The notes under the pieces are model-generated. The model saw nothing but the letters and a program-made list of their open reading frames with translations. It did no database searches and was not told the origin of the DNA. Positions 1 to 8,889 of a stretch of DNA of 64,000 nucleotides are shown here, in pieces (the first letter of the stretch is position 1; each line of letters opens with the position of its first letter). Source of the stretch: Lachnospiraceae bacterium TWA4. GTDB taxonomy: Bacteria; Bacillota; Clostridia; Lachnospirales; Lachnospiraceae. Both the position numbers and the translations under genes were made by a program. The DNA lies in NCBI GenBank assembly GCA_000875945.1, contig JPZU01000001.1:1085878-1149877 (forward strand), written 5' to 3'.

Positions 1-571
1 TTTTAACCTCTTTATCATCTTCTAAATACTGAAGTAATCTCTCCATCTTTTTATGAAGTCTTACACAGGAACAAATAAACAGCAAACCGTCACAACTAAT
101 TTGATGAATCAATCTTGCCAATGGATTATTAAATGTATTGTCTATTGGATAAATATCAACAAAAATTCCTGCTTTATCAGGCTCTGTCTCATAAATTTCC
201 TCAAATCGTGTACCTTTTTTACGTATTTTAGCAAAATTTAAATCATAGTCTTTATCTAATCGAACTTCTTGCACCCAATAATTTTTGGCATTCTTTTTTG
301 AAAATAATCTAATAAATTTTTCATAGTCTGCTCTTGGCATTGCAATATCCATATCATCATCCCAAGGAATAAATCCTTTATGTCTGATTGCTCCTAGACA
401 AGACCCACCTGTCAGTTGATAATCCAAATGATATTTTCTACAGAAATTTTCCACATCTTCTAACATTTCCAATAAAACAGCTTGTATTTGCTTCGTATCT
501 TCATCTGTAATTTGATAAAGTTTATCACTCTGCTCTACACTCTGTCTCATATTCTTATACGTTTCTAGCAA
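1..571 (-). CDS. LicD-family phosphotransferase, partial at left edge
   Basis: This encodes the N-terminal 190 residues of a LicD-type protein; the C-terminus lies outside the window. The family transfers phosphocholine or similar groups to cell-surface glycans. The signature is clear: a GGSCLGAIRHKG segment followed by FIPWDDDMDIAMPR and then DYEKF, which matches the nucleotidyltransferase-like LicD core. I place the start at a TTG (571) because GGAG lies six bases upstream; an in-frame ATG at 550 is the alternative. It follows the ABC permease by 11 bp and so appears to be the third gene of an export operon for a surface polysaccharide or teichoic acid. Family assignment is firm; the substrate is unknown. 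Confidence 0.88.
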   Translation of the reverse strand, partial: MLETYKNMRQSVEQSDKLYQITDEDTKQIQAVLLEMLEDVENFCRKYHLDYQLTGGSCLGAIRHKGFIPWDDDMDIAMPRADYEKFIRLFSKKNAKNYWVQEVRLDKDYDLNFAKIRKKGTRFEEIYETEPDKAGIFVDIYPIDNTFNNPLARLIHQISCDGLLFICSCVRLHKKMERLLQYLEDDKEVK

Positions 572-582
572 TTTTTTCTCCT

Positions 583-1368
583 CTATACAGACTTAACGTA
601 ATTATTTTCATTTTTATAAATTAGTCGAATACCCAACACACTTATAACTATAAAAATTAAAAGCCATAAAGCTAATACTTTATAATGTGGAGCTTCTTGA
701 TACAATAAAACACTTCTCATTGCAGTAATCACAGTAGCCAAAGGATTAGCTCTTAATAACAAATCACCTAAATGTTCTCCTGCTTTAGACTCTAAATCAT
801 AGAATATACCTGTCATATAGAAAATCATTCGTGTGACAATTCTCCAAATATTTGCCAAATCTTCTACATAAACGCCAAAATGCATTAAAAATGCAGCTAC
901 TCCAAATGTTATAAAGAATAATGTAATAATAATTGGAATTGACCATAAAATTAATGGAGTTGGATTTATACGCTCAAAAATCATCATTCCTATAATAATA
1001 ATAAATCCAATTCCCATTTTTACAGCATTTACTACTACTTTTATAAGGATAAGCACATATTTAGGAATATATACCTTCGTTACTACGGATTTATTTGCTT
1101 TAATAAGTTTTACACAACTTTGAGTCGTATTTGCAAAAAAAGTCCACATAGTGATTCCAACAAAAATAAACGCCGAAAAATGGTCAACTTTCGAATGAAA
1201 GAATACCCCAAATATGAACGAATAAATTAGCATAAAGCAGACAGGCTCTAACACCCACCATAGCCAATTTAAATAAGAGTTAGCTACTTCTGTTTTTAAC
1301 TCAGATTTTGCACAATACATAATATAATGATAATATTTCTGTATATCATTTTTAAAACGTGAAAACAT
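583..1368 (-). CDS. ABC-2 type polysaccharide/teichoic acid export permease
   Basis: A 261-residue membrane protein with about six hydrophobic segments that resembles TagG/Wzm permeases. Such permeases form the channel that flips undecaprenyl-linked polysaccharide out of the cell. Family features include the N-terminal NSYLNWLWWVLEPVCFMLIY region and a conserved LANIWRIVTRMIFYMTGIFY segment before the C-terminal helices. Length is normal. It sits 12 bp downstream of the cognate ATPase gene and just before licD, so the three are probably co-transcribed. The exported polymer cannot be told from sequence. Confidence 0.88.
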   Translation of the reverse strand: MFSRFKNDIQKYYHYIMYCAKSELKTEVANSYLNWLWWVLEPVCFMLIYSFIFGVFFHSKVDHFSAFIFVGITMWTFFANTTQSCVKLIKANKSVVTKVYIPKYVLILIKVVVNAVKMGIGFIIIIGMMIFERINPTPLILWSIPIIITLFFITFGVAAFLMHFGVYVEDLANIWRIVTRMIFYMTGIFYDLESKAGEHLGDLLLRANPLATVITAMRSVLLYQEAPHYKVLALWLLIFIVISVLGIRLIYKNENNYVKSV

Positions 1369-1380
1369 ATCCTACCTCTA

Positions 1381-2343
1381 TTATTTCATAAATTTTTGAT
1401 AAGCAACTAATACTTCATTAGTTTCACCTATCATTTTAATCTCTCCCTCATGTAACCAAATCATTTTATCACATAATTCCTTTAAAGTTGTAATACTATG
1501 TGAAACAATAACAACTGTTCGCTCATCATTATTAATAAGCTCTTTCATTCGGTTCATACTCTTTTTTCTAAACTTTTCATCACCTACACTTAAAACTTCA
1601 TCAATCAGAATAATATCTGTTTCTAATGAAGCTGTAATTGAAAAGGCTAATTTTGAATACATACCACTAGAATAGGTACGAACTGGATAATCAATAAACT
1701 CTCCAAGCTCAGAAAATTCTATAATCTCATCCATCTTCTCATGAATCATTTCTTCTGGAAATCCTAAAAGCATTCCTGATAACAAAATGTTTTCTCTACC
1801 AGATAATTCATTTTTAAAACCTACACCAATGGAAAGTAATGAGATTGTATGATTGTGTAAATCAACACTTCCTTCATCTGGAGAGAATATTCCTGCAATC
1901 GCTCGAAGCATCGTTGACTTACCACTACCATTTTTTCCAATGATGCCCCAAATTTCACCTTTATTAATAGTAAAATTGACTCCTCGAACAGCTGCAAATC
2001 CTTTTTCATTTTTATTGGACTCTCTTTTAAGTAACATTTTCTTTACTGAATAGGATTTTAACGTCTTATAACGAATCCATAAATTTGATACATCTATAGC
2101 AGGTTCTACCACTAATTCCTTTTTTTCAGCTGTTGAACCTTCTGAAATTAATTGTTCTGTTAATTTATTCTGATCTACTTCAATTGCTTTGCAGATATTA
2201 TCTGCAGATTCTTTAGCAATAGCTTTAATTTTTTTCTGTTTAGTTCCAAGAGACCATTCATCTTTTTTTAATGTATTAACCAGTTGCTTTTTCATTAGTT
2301 TTATTTGATTATTTACAATTAAATCAATCTGCTCTTGTGTCAT
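1381..2343 (-). CDS. ABC transporter ATPase for polysaccharide export (TagH/Wzt-like)
   Basis: A 320-residue ATPase that would power the adjacent permease. Walker A (GKNGSGKST) is near residue 137, the signature is YSSGMYSKLAFS, Walker B is IILIDEVLSVGD and the H-loop is VIVSHS. The DEVLSVGD form and the weakly conserved signature are typical of polysaccharide exporters. Unusually, about 80 residues of charged, helix-like sequence precede the ATPase domain, whereas the better-known Wzt proteins carry extra sequence at the C-terminus. First gene of the minus-strand operon; its upstream region (2344-2476) is shared with the divergent exonuclease gene. Confidence 0.9.
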   Translation of the reverse strand: MTQEQIDLIVNNQIKLMKKQLVNTLKKDEWSLGTKQKKIKAIAKESADNICKAIEVDQNKLTEQLISEGSTAEKKELVVEPAIDVSNLWIRYKTLKSYSVKKMLLKRESNKNEKGFAAVRGVNFTINKGEIWGIIGKNGSGKSTMLRAIAGIFSPDEGSVDLHNHTISLLSIGVGFKNELSGRENILLSGMLLGFPEEMIHEKMDEIIEFSELGEFIDYPVRTYSSGMYSKLAFSITASLETDIILIDEVLSVGDEKFRKKSMNRMKELINNDERTVVIVSHSITTLKELCDKMIWLHEGEIKMIGETNEVLVAYQKFMK

Positions 2344-2476
2344 AAACGTCCTCCTTCCTTTGTTTAACTAAAGAGTTATTATACTTTTTTATCCCTAATA
2401 TTTCAAGCCCCATTGATATTTTTGGTAATTTAGTATACAATTAAATCAAACTATTGATACATTAAGGAGTAATTTT

Positions 2477-3232
2477 ATGAAGAAACTGATATCCTGGAAC
2501 GTAAATGGGATTCGCGCTTGTGTAACTAAAGGATTTTTAGACTTTTTTAATGAAGTAGATGCTGATATTTTTTGCATTCAAGAGAGTAAATTACAAGAAG
2601 GACAAATCGATTTAGACCTTCCTGGATACTATCAATACTGGAACTACGCAAAGAGAAAAGGATATTCTGGTACAGCAATTTTTACAAAGGAAAAGCCTAT
2701 TTCTGTTTCCTATGGTCTTGGTATAGAAGAACATGACCAAGAAGGCCGACTCATTACGCTAGAGTTTCCTGAATACTATGTAGTTACTTGCTATACCCCT
2801 AATTCAAAATCTGAACTCGAACGCCTTCCTTATCGTATGGTTTGGGAAGATGATTTTAGAGCGTACTTAAAAAATCTAGAAACTATAAAACCTGTCATTT
2901 TCTGTGGTGATTTAAATGTTGCCCACAATGATATTGATTTAAAAAACCCTAAAACCAATCACAAACATGCTGGTTTTACTGATGATGAACGTGATAAATT
3001 TACTATGTTATTAGATGCTGGATTCATTGATACATTCCGTTATTTTTATCCTGACAAGACAGGAATTTATTCTTGGTGGTCTTATAGGTTCCGTTCAAGA
3101 GAGAAAAATGCTGGTTGGAGAATTGACTATTTTTGTACCTCAAATTCTCTAAAAGATCGTCTTGTATCCGCATCTATTCATACGCAAGTTTTAGGTTCAG
3201 ACCATTGTCCTGTTGAACTATGCATCCAATAA
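2477..3232 (+). CDS. exoA: Exodeoxyribonuclease III / AP endonuclease
   Basis: A 251-residue member of the ExoIII/APE1 family, which nicks DNA at abasic sites and trims 3' blocks in base excision repair. Visible family motifs are SWNVNGIRA at the N-terminus, [10 protein letters not shown] with the metal-binding glutamate, [12 protein letters not shown], the WSYRF segment and the C-terminal [10 protein letters not shown] with the catalytic Asp-His. Length is normal. A strong RBS (AAGGAG) lies seven bases before the ATG. It is followed after 15 bp by the GH13-like gene, so the two may share a transcript without sharing a function. Confidence 0.95.
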   Translation: MKKLISWNVNGIRACVTKGFLDFFNEVDADIFCIQESKLQEGQIDLDLPGYYQYWNYAKRKGYSGTAIFTKEKPISVSYGLGIEEHDQEGRLITLEFPEYYVVTCYTPNSKSELERLPYRMVWEDDFRAYLKNLETIKPVIFCGDLNVAHNDIDLKNPKTNHKHAGFTDDERDKFTMLLDAGFIDTFRYFYPDKTGIYSWWSYRFRSREKNAGWRIDYFCTSNSLKDRLVSASIHTQVLGSDHCPVELCIQ

Positions 3233-3247
3233 TTACAAAGGAGAAGT

Positions 3248-4954
3248 ATGAATAACAATAAACTTACAGTTATACCAAATAATTTTTTAATCTCTCCATA
3301 TCCTCTAGGTGCTCATAAGACATCGAAAGGTATTCGCTTTAGTGTAGAGGCTCCTACGGATGCTATCTGTGAGCTAGTTTTGTATTATAAAGCAATGACC
3401 GATGAACCCATTGTTTTTTCATTTCCAACCTACAGTTTTTATGGAAATATTCGTGTACTTATCATTGCTGGTTTAGAAAAACGTGGTTGGTCGTATCATT
3501 TTCGAATTAATGGTAAAGACCTTCCTGATCCTTATGGAAGAAACTTTATTGGAACTTCCATATGGGCAGATGTCAGTCGTCTTGAATCTCCCTATCGTAC
3601 ATTAATTATTGAAGACTCCTTCAATTGGGAAGAAGACAATCTTCCTAACCATGCTTGGAATGATTTATTTATTTATCGACTTCATGTTCGTGGCTTTACA
3701 ATTCATAAATCATCAAAAGTACGAAATAAAGGAACTTTTGCAGGGGTTGTAGAAAAATTACCTTATCTTCAATCCATTGGTGTTACAGCTATTGAACTTA
3801 TGCCCGTCTATGAATTCGAGGAAATTGAACAAACGCCTCTTCCTCATAGACGTCCAACTGGACAGATTAATTACTGGGGATATACCTCCTCTCATTATTA
3901 TGCGCCAAAAGCTTCTTACGCTGGAAAATCTTCTAAAGGTTTTGCTCCTACTGCTTTTAAAGAGCTAGTAAAAGCCTTCCATAAGGCTGGAATTGAAGTC
4001 TTTTTAGAATTCTTTTTCACTAAAGAAACGCCTGCTTGGATGGCATTAGATATTCTTCGTTATTGGAAAATCACTTATCACATAGATGGTTTTCGTATTT
4101 TAGGACATGCAAATCTTGAAGCAATTGCTGGTGATCCTTTATTTGCAAATACTAGATTATTTGCTGACAATTGGACAAACTGTGAAAAACAAACACACAA
4201 CCTTGCGATTTCAAATATCGGTTTTCAAACGGATATCCGTCGATTTCTTCGTGGAGATGAAGGAATGATTGGAAGTTTAAGCAAACGAATGAGAGAAAAC
4301 TCTGAAGACCTTCCGATTGTTCACTATTTAGCTAGCAATAATGGATTCACATTAAAAGATACCTTTACTTATGAAAAACGACACAACGAAATTAATGGTG
4401 AGCAAAACCGCGATGGAATGAATGATAACTACTCCTTTAACTGTGGAGAAGAAGGTCCTTCAACTAATCGCCTCGTCAACCACATACGAAAATCTCAGAT
4501 ATTTAATGCACTTACACTTTTATTTTTAAGTCAATCCATTCCTTTAATTCAGTCTGGAGATGAAATGGGACGAACTCAATATGGAAACAACAATGCATGG
4601 TGTCAAGACAATACAATTTCTTGGATTGATTGGAAAGATTTACGTAAGAACAAAGAAGTCTTTAACTTCTTCCAATTTATTGTAAATCTACGAAAAAACC
4701 ATTTAGTTTTTCATAATTCCAATGTATTAACTCAAACAGACCCTAAAGGCTATGGAATACCTGATATTTCTTTCCATGGTTTAGAACCTTGGCGCCCTAA
4801 TTTTGATCCATTTTGTCGCCAATGTGGTATTCTCTATAGTGGGCAATATGCTTGTGATGCTGATGGAAATCCTGATTATGACTTTTATTTACTTTGTAAT
4901 ATGTACTGGATTCCTTCAGAGTTTTTGCTTCCAAGACCTAAAAAAGGAATATGA
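3248..4954 (+). CDS. GH13 debranching-enzyme homologue, catalytically degenerate, 3' end disrupted
   Basis: A 568-residue protein with the plan of glycogen debranching enzymes (GlgX/isoamylase type): an N-terminal beta domain (about 10-130), then a GH13 barrel with HVRGFT, NYWGYTSSHYYAPKASY, NRDGMNDNYSFNCG and GRTQYGNNNAWCQDN. The catalytic residues are absent. Nucleophile motif DGFRxD reads DGFRIL (about 280), the acid/base motif reads FADNWT, the HD of the last motif is NN in NNGFTL, and the DVVFNH motif is missing along with the loop after it. The C-terminus is also disturbed. An extra A in a run of six (4940-4945) shifts the frame, the family-like tail then continues in the next frame, and that tail has a TAA at 4989-4991 before ending at 5144. 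It probably binds but does not cleave alpha-glucan, or is decaying. Confidence 0.8.
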   Translation: MNNNKLTVIPNNFLISPYPLGAHKTSKGIRFSVEAPTDAICELVLYYKAMTDEPIVFSFPTYSFYGNIRVLIIAGLEKRGWSYHFRINGKDLPDPYGRNFIGTSIWADVSRLESPYRTLIIEDSFNWEEDNLPNHAWNDLFIYRLHVRGFTIHKSSKVRNKGTFAGVVEKLPYLQSIGVTAIELMPVYEFEEIEQTPLPHRRPTGQINYWGYTSSHYYAPKASYAGKSSKGFAPTAFKELVKAFHKAGIEVFLEFFFTKETPAWMALDILRYWKITYHIDGFRILGHANLEAIAGDPLFANTRLFADNWTNCEKQTHNLAISNIGFQTDIRRFLRGDEGMIGSLSKRMRENSEDLPIVHYLASNNGFTLKDTFTYEKRHNEINGEQNRDGMNDNYSFNCGEEGPSTNRLVNHIRKSQIFNALTLLFLSQSIPLIQSGDEMGRTQYGNNNAWCQDNTISWIDWKDLRKNKEVFNFFQFIVNLRKNHLVFHNSNVLTQTDPKGYGIPDISFHGLEPWRPNFDPFCRQCGILYSGQYACDADGNPDYDFYLLCNMYWIPSEFLLPRPKKGI

Positions 4955-5103
4955 ATGGAAGAAAGTATTTTCTAACAGCAGCCAAAAATAAAAAAAGGTA
5001 ATGCCTTCCATTGAAGAGCCACTTGCATTAAAGAATAATCGAAAATTGATGGTTGAAAGTCGAGGAATTGTTTTATTAGTAAGTAGAAAGGTAGATGTAG
5101 ACA

Positions 5104-5724
5104 ATGATATCGAAACTAAAGCAACTGACAAATCTTCATCTTAAATATATTGCAATGCTTACAATGCTCATCGACCATATAGGCTATGTATTTTTAGGTG
5201 GAATCACTCCTTACTACCAACTATCAAGAGCAATTGGACGAATTGCATTTCCCCTCTACTGCTTTATGCTAGTAGAGGGATATTTGCATACCCATGATTT
5301 TAAAAACTATGCACTCCGTCTTGGAATTTTAGCAATAATTAGTGAGATTCCATTTAATCTAATGGTATCTGGACAGATTTTTCATCCGGAATACCAAAAT
5401 GTCATTGTCACTCTTTTACTAGGATTATTCGCTATAAAATATATTCGCTATATTTTTCCATCAATCTTATGTGTTATAGCAGCTTATTTTTCACATACAG
5501 ACTATGGTGCCTACGGCGTATTACTTATTATTGCATTTTACTTAGACAAAAGATTTATACCATCCATACTTATGATTTGTAAAAATCCTTGGATGTTACT
5601 TTCTATGATACCAATTAGTCTTTATAACGGCGAAAAAGGCAGTAGTAAACTTCCTTCTATTGTCTACTATGCCTTTTATCCAGTTCATATGTTCATATTG
5701 TCTATGATTTACTTGTTGTGGTAA
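5104..5724 (+). CDS. TraX-family integral membrane protein
   Basis: A 206-residue, strongly hydrophobic protein with about seven membrane segments. The opening (KYIAMLTMLIDHIGYVFL), the SRAIGRIAFPLYCFMLVEGYLHT segment and the C-terminal YYAFYPVHMFIL are hallmarks of the TraX family, named after the F-plasmid pilin acetylase. Chromosomal Clostridia members are not tied to conjugation, so an acyltransferase-like role is only inferred. Its start overlaps the disrupted tail of the preceding GH13 frame by about 40 bases, consistent with translational coupling. No conjugation genes are nearby. Confidence 0.85.
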   Translation: MISKLKQLTNLHLKYIAMLTMLIDHIGYVFLGGITPYYQLSRAIGRIAFPLYCFMLVEGYLHTHDFKNYALRLGILAIISEIPFNLMVSGQIFHPEYQNVIVTLLLGLFAIKYIRYIFPSILCVIAAYFSHTDYGAYGVLLIIAFYLDKRFIPSILMICKNPWMLLSMIPISLYNGEKGSSKLPSIVYYAFYPVHMFILSMIYLLW

Positions 5725-5769
5725 TTATTGTTCAATTATTATTGTTTAATTATTATTGTTATTGTTATT
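5723..5769. repeat. ATTATTGTT simple repeat between convergent genes
   Basis: The 60-bp gap between the TraX-like gene and modC contains several imperfect copies of ATTATTGTT. No hairpin terminator is visible here for either gene. Confidence 0.55.
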
Positions 5770-5784
5770 CTTCAAAACTCTAAA

Positions 5785-6855
5785 CTAATCTTCAAGTAAC
5801 ATCACAGCTTCTTGTGGCAGATACAAATAGTTTGGTAATCTGCCATTTCCTTTATCCATAATTTTTTTCCATTTTTCTCTAGCTACAAACCAACAAAGCT
5901 GATGGTCAATGTCACTTCCTCCATCCGTTTCCAAAAATAAATGTTTTTCAAATGGAAATTCCATCGTCGTTTTTATTTGGATTGGAATACAATTCTCTCC
6001 TGCTTCGCCCCAATGAGGAATAAGATCATGTGCTCTTATACCTATGTGTGAAATTTGATTACTAATTGGAACTTTACTATGAAAAATAAATTTCCAATCT
6101 ATTGCTTCTAATGTATACTCATCAATTTTACGAATTTTTGATAAATTTTTACATCCTGTAAGTTTTGCAACTTCTGCCTGAACTGGCGATTCAAACAATT
6201 TTTGTGTATCTCCAATGGATATTGACTTTCCATTTTGGATGCACATAAGCTTTTCGCAAAATTGATAGACTTCATCACGGCTATGAGTAACCATTAGTAT
6301 ATCTCCATGATAATCTTGTAAAGTTTCAATTAATTGCTCTTGCAAAATCTCTTTTAAAAAACTATCAAGAGCTGAAAATGGTTCATCTAATAAAATAACA
6401 TCTGGATTATAAGCCATAATTCGTCCAAGAGCTACTCGCTGTTGTTGTCCTCCAGAAAGCTGTGTAGGATATCTGTCTCCTAAGCCTTCTAGATGAAACT
6501 GCTTTAATTGTCTTGCAATAATTTCTTGTCGTTTTTCTTTATTTTTTTCTTGAATTCCAATTCCTATATTTTCAGAAACTGTCATATTCGGAAAAAGTGC
6601 ATAATTTTGAAATAAATAACCAACATTTCTTACCTGTGGTTTTAAATTAATTCGCTTTTTGGAATCGAATAATACTCGATCATTTAACAGGATTTTTCCT
6701 TCATCAGGCTTTTCAATTCCAGCAATGCATTTAAGCGTCATACTCTTACCACAACCAGAAGCACCTAAAATTCCTAATTTTCCACTAATATTTTCCATTT
6801 TAATATCTAAATGAAAATTACCTAATTTTTTCTTAATCTGTACATCTAAAGCCAT
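5785..6855 (-). CDS. modC: Molybdate ABC transporter ATPase ModC
   Basis: ATPase of the molybdate importer, about 356 residues. Walker A is GASGCGKSMT, the Q-loop is LFQNYALFPNM, the signature is LSGGQQQRVALGR and Walker B is VILLDEPFSALD. About 130 residues follow the ATPase domain, as in ModC proteins with a C-terminal regulatory oxyanion-binding region, but that part is weakly conserved here. I use the ATG at 6855 because GAGG sits eight bases upstream and the codon overlaps the modB stop as TAATG. Last gene of modABC. Confidence 0.92.
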   Translation of the reverse strand: MALDVQIKKKLGNFHLDIKMENISGKLGILGASGCGKSMTLKCIAGIEKPDEGKILLNDRVLFDSKKRINLKPQVRNVGYLFQNYALFPNMTVSENIGIGIQEKNKEKRQEIIARQLKQFHLEGLGDRYPTQLSGGQQQRVALGRIMAYNPDVILLDEPFSALDSFLKEILQEQLIETLQDYHGDILMVTHSRDEVYQFCEKLMCIQNGKSISIGDTQKLFESPVQAEVAKLTGCKNLSKIRKIDEYTLEAIDWKFIFHSKVPISNQISHIGIRAHDLIPHWGEAGENCIPIQIKTTMEFPFEKHLFLETDGGSDIDHQLCWFVAREKWKKIMDKGNGRLPNYLYLPQEAVMLLED

Positions 6856-7560
6856 TACCACGACCTCACATTTTTATTTCGTTTACTAGAAATTATATTC
6901 ATTGCCACAATAATTACAAAGGCGATTGCAATAATTACTACTACCCAAAATCCTGCAATCCCATAGTCTCCATCTTGAATAACCATTGCAATTTTTTGTG
7001 AAATGGTACTTGTTTTTCCTGGAATATTTCCAGCTAGCATTGACGTTGCACCATATTCACCTAATGCTCTTGCAAACGTTAAAATCGTACCAGAAGCAAT
7101 ACCAGGTCCTGCATTTGGAATGACGATTTTCCAAAAAATCTTAAATTCAGACATCCCAAGAGTTCTTCCAGCATGGATTAAGTTAATGTCTAACTGTTCA
7201 AACGCTGCTCTTGTATTTCGATACATCAGTGGGAATGCAATAACCGTCGCTGCTAAAATACAACCAAGCCATGTTTGGACAACTTTTATATCAAAAGTAT
7301 CATATAAAAATGTACCAAAAGGTCGTCTAAGACTGAATATTAAAAGTAAGAAAAAACCTGCAACTGTTGGAGGCAGTACCATTGGAAGTGTCAAAAATCC
7401 ATCAGCAATTGCCTTTACTCTTGGTCCTGCTTTTACAACCTTTCTAGCCGCAAATATTCCTAGAAAAAAGAAAAAACGTAGCAACTACGCCTGTTTTTAA
7501 TGAAATAATGAGAGGACTCCAATCAAGCTCTCCTGTAATTCCAAATAATTCTTTTAACAT
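6855..7560 (-). CDS. modB: Molybdate ABC transporter permease ModB (frameshifted in this sequence)
   Basis: Permease of the molybdate importer. The 209 residues readable from 7484 carry the ModB core: ADGFLTLPMVLPPTVAGF and the coupling motif EYGATSMLAGNIPG. The first 25 residues are in another frame starting at an ATG at 7560, which has a good TAGGAG site and reads MLKELFGITGELDWSPLI as ModB proteins usually begin. The two parts join if one base is removed from either of two six-A runs (7464-7469 or 7471-7476 on the plus strand). Either the gene is broken or the base is a sequencing error; I favour the error because the rest is well conserved. Confidence 0.88.
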
Positions 7561-7582
7561 AAAGATTCTCCTACGAAAATAA

Positions 7583-7605
7583 GGGTAGGGACACATTCCC
7601 TACCC
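7583..7605 (-). promoter_or_regulatory. Intercistronic hairpin between modA and modB
   Basis: A perfect 9-bp inverted repeat, GGGTAGGGA / TCCCTACCC with a 5-base loop, lies between the modA stop and the modB RBS. It has no proper U-run. Such hairpins often stabilise the binding-protein mRNA so that it exceeds the permease mRNA; that role is inferred. Confidence 0.6.
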
Positions 7606-7624
7606 CTTCTATGTATAATTTATA

Positions 7625-8551
7625 TTAGTCTGTTACATTGGTATCAAACTGATATTTTTCAAAAATTGCTTTCGCTGCATCAGAGGTTAAGAAGTTAATA
7701 AAATCAACTGCTGCTGTGCTTTCAACTTCAGTTGCTTCCTTATTTACAACCTGAGCGACTGGATAGATTACATCACCAGTTAAATCATAAGGAACTTTCT
7801 CAACAATATCAATCTTATCATCCATTCCATAGATATCTGACCAATATACAGTACCTACTTCGTTAGAGCCTTCAGCGATTGCTGCTGTTACAGCACCTAC
7901 GTTTGGACATTCGTTAATTTCAATTCCACCAAGTGCATCCGATACCTGCTGAGTAGTAATCTTAGAAACATCTTCTACTTTTTCTAACTGTCCACCATTT
8001 ACTAATGCCTGACGAGTATACTTACCAACTGGAACAGAACCATCTGCTAAAGCTAAGTTCTTTGCATCTTTAATATTAGCAATACCAGTAACTTTAGTTC
8101 CACTGTTCTTAGGAGTTACTACACATACCTGATTGTTTACAACATTGTGACGAGTTCCATCAACGACTAATTTGTTCTCGTCCTGTAAAGTATTCATCTG
8201 CTTCTGAGCTGCTGAGAAGAATACATCACAAGCTGCTCCTTCTTGAATCTGAGTAAGTAATGTTCCTGAACTATCATAACTTCCAGTAACCTTAACGTTT
8301 GGTTGAGTTTTGTTATATTCTGTAATTAACTCTTCCATAACTTTGTTTAAACTCTTAGCTGCGAAAATTTTGATTTCTGTAGCTTCAATCTTATCTGTAC
8401 TTGCTGCTGTAGTGCCAGCTGCTGCTGTCTGAGCTGCGGTTGTGTTAGCTGCAGTTGTTCCTGTACTATTTCCACCATTGCTGCATCCTGTTAATGCAAC
8501 ACTTCCAGCTAAACTGGCTACTAATAATAAGACAAGTGCTCTTTTTTTCAT
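7625..8551 (-). CDS. modA: Molybdate-binding lipoprotein ModA
   Basis: A 308-residue extracellular binding protein. It has a lipoprotein signal peptide ending in the lipobox LTGC, a short Thr/Ala-rich linker, then a type-2 periplasmic-binding fold. The sequence KIFAAKSLNKVMEEL followed by GSYDSSGTLLTQIQEGAACDVFFSA matches ModA, with serines placed to bind the oxyanion. It would capture molybdate (possibly tungstate) and deliver it to ModBC, feeding the molybdopterin and formate dehydrogenase genes upstream. A clear promoter precedes it. Confidence 0.93.
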   Translation of the reverse strand: MKKRALVLLLVASLAGSVALTGCSNGGNSTGTTAANTTAAQTAAAGTTAASTDKIEATEIKIFAAKSLNKVMEELITEYNKTQPNVKVTGSYDSSGTLLTQIQEGAACDVFFSAAQKQMNTLQDENKLVVDGTRHNVVNNQVCVVTPKNSGTKVTGIANIKDAKNLALADGSVPVGKYTRQALVNGGQLEKVEDVSKITTQQVSDALGGIEINECPNVGAVTAAIAEGSNEVGTVYWSDIYGMDDKIDIVEKVPYDLTGDVIYPVAQVVNKEATEVESTAAVDFINFLTSDAAKAIFEKYQFDTNVTD

Positions 8552-8590
8552 AATCTAGTTCCCTCTCTTTTTTCTTTTTAGTCTTGTTTT

Positions 8591-8618
8591 ATTTTATCAT
8601 ATAATCATGTTTTGTCAA
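8591..8618 (-). promoter_or_regulatory. Promoter of modABC
   Basis: On the minus strand TTGACA (8618-8613) and TAAAAT (8596-8591) are separated by 16 bases, about 40 bases before the modA start. No molybdate-responsive ModE-type operator was recognised. Confidence 0.65.
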
Positions 8619-8696
8619 CTAATATTATTCTTTTTTATTTATTTTTATTATGTTTATTACGACTATCTATTTATATTTACAATTATTGAAAAAATA

Positions 8697-8860
8697 GGCT
8701 GTTACAAAATATTTTTCAACTTTTAGATTCCAGCGCATACAAACTTTTCTTGATATCTATACATCTTTGCTAAGCTATGCCTATCAAATTTTGTACATCT
8801 ATCTTAAAGATATATACACGTTAAAATATAAAAAGCCTAATCTCTTATTTTGTAACAGCC
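8697..8860. mobile_element. MITE-like element with 15-bp perfect terminal inverted repeats
   Basis: GGCTGTTACAAAATA at 8697-8711 is repeated exactly in inverted orientation at 8846-8860, enclosing about 134 AT-rich bases with no reading frame of note. It accounts for half of the 338-bp gap between modA and tupC. The size and perfect termini suggest a non-autonomous transposable element. A target-site duplication is not obvious, so a very long terminator-like structure remains possible. Confidence 0.5.
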
Positions 8861-8889
8861 CTTAAGCACTATCTTCTTTATTCAATTAA

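Noticed and set aside
3248-4954. Active glycogen debranching enzyme
   Set aside because: All catalytic motifs are altered, so annotation as an active GH13 enzyme would mislead.
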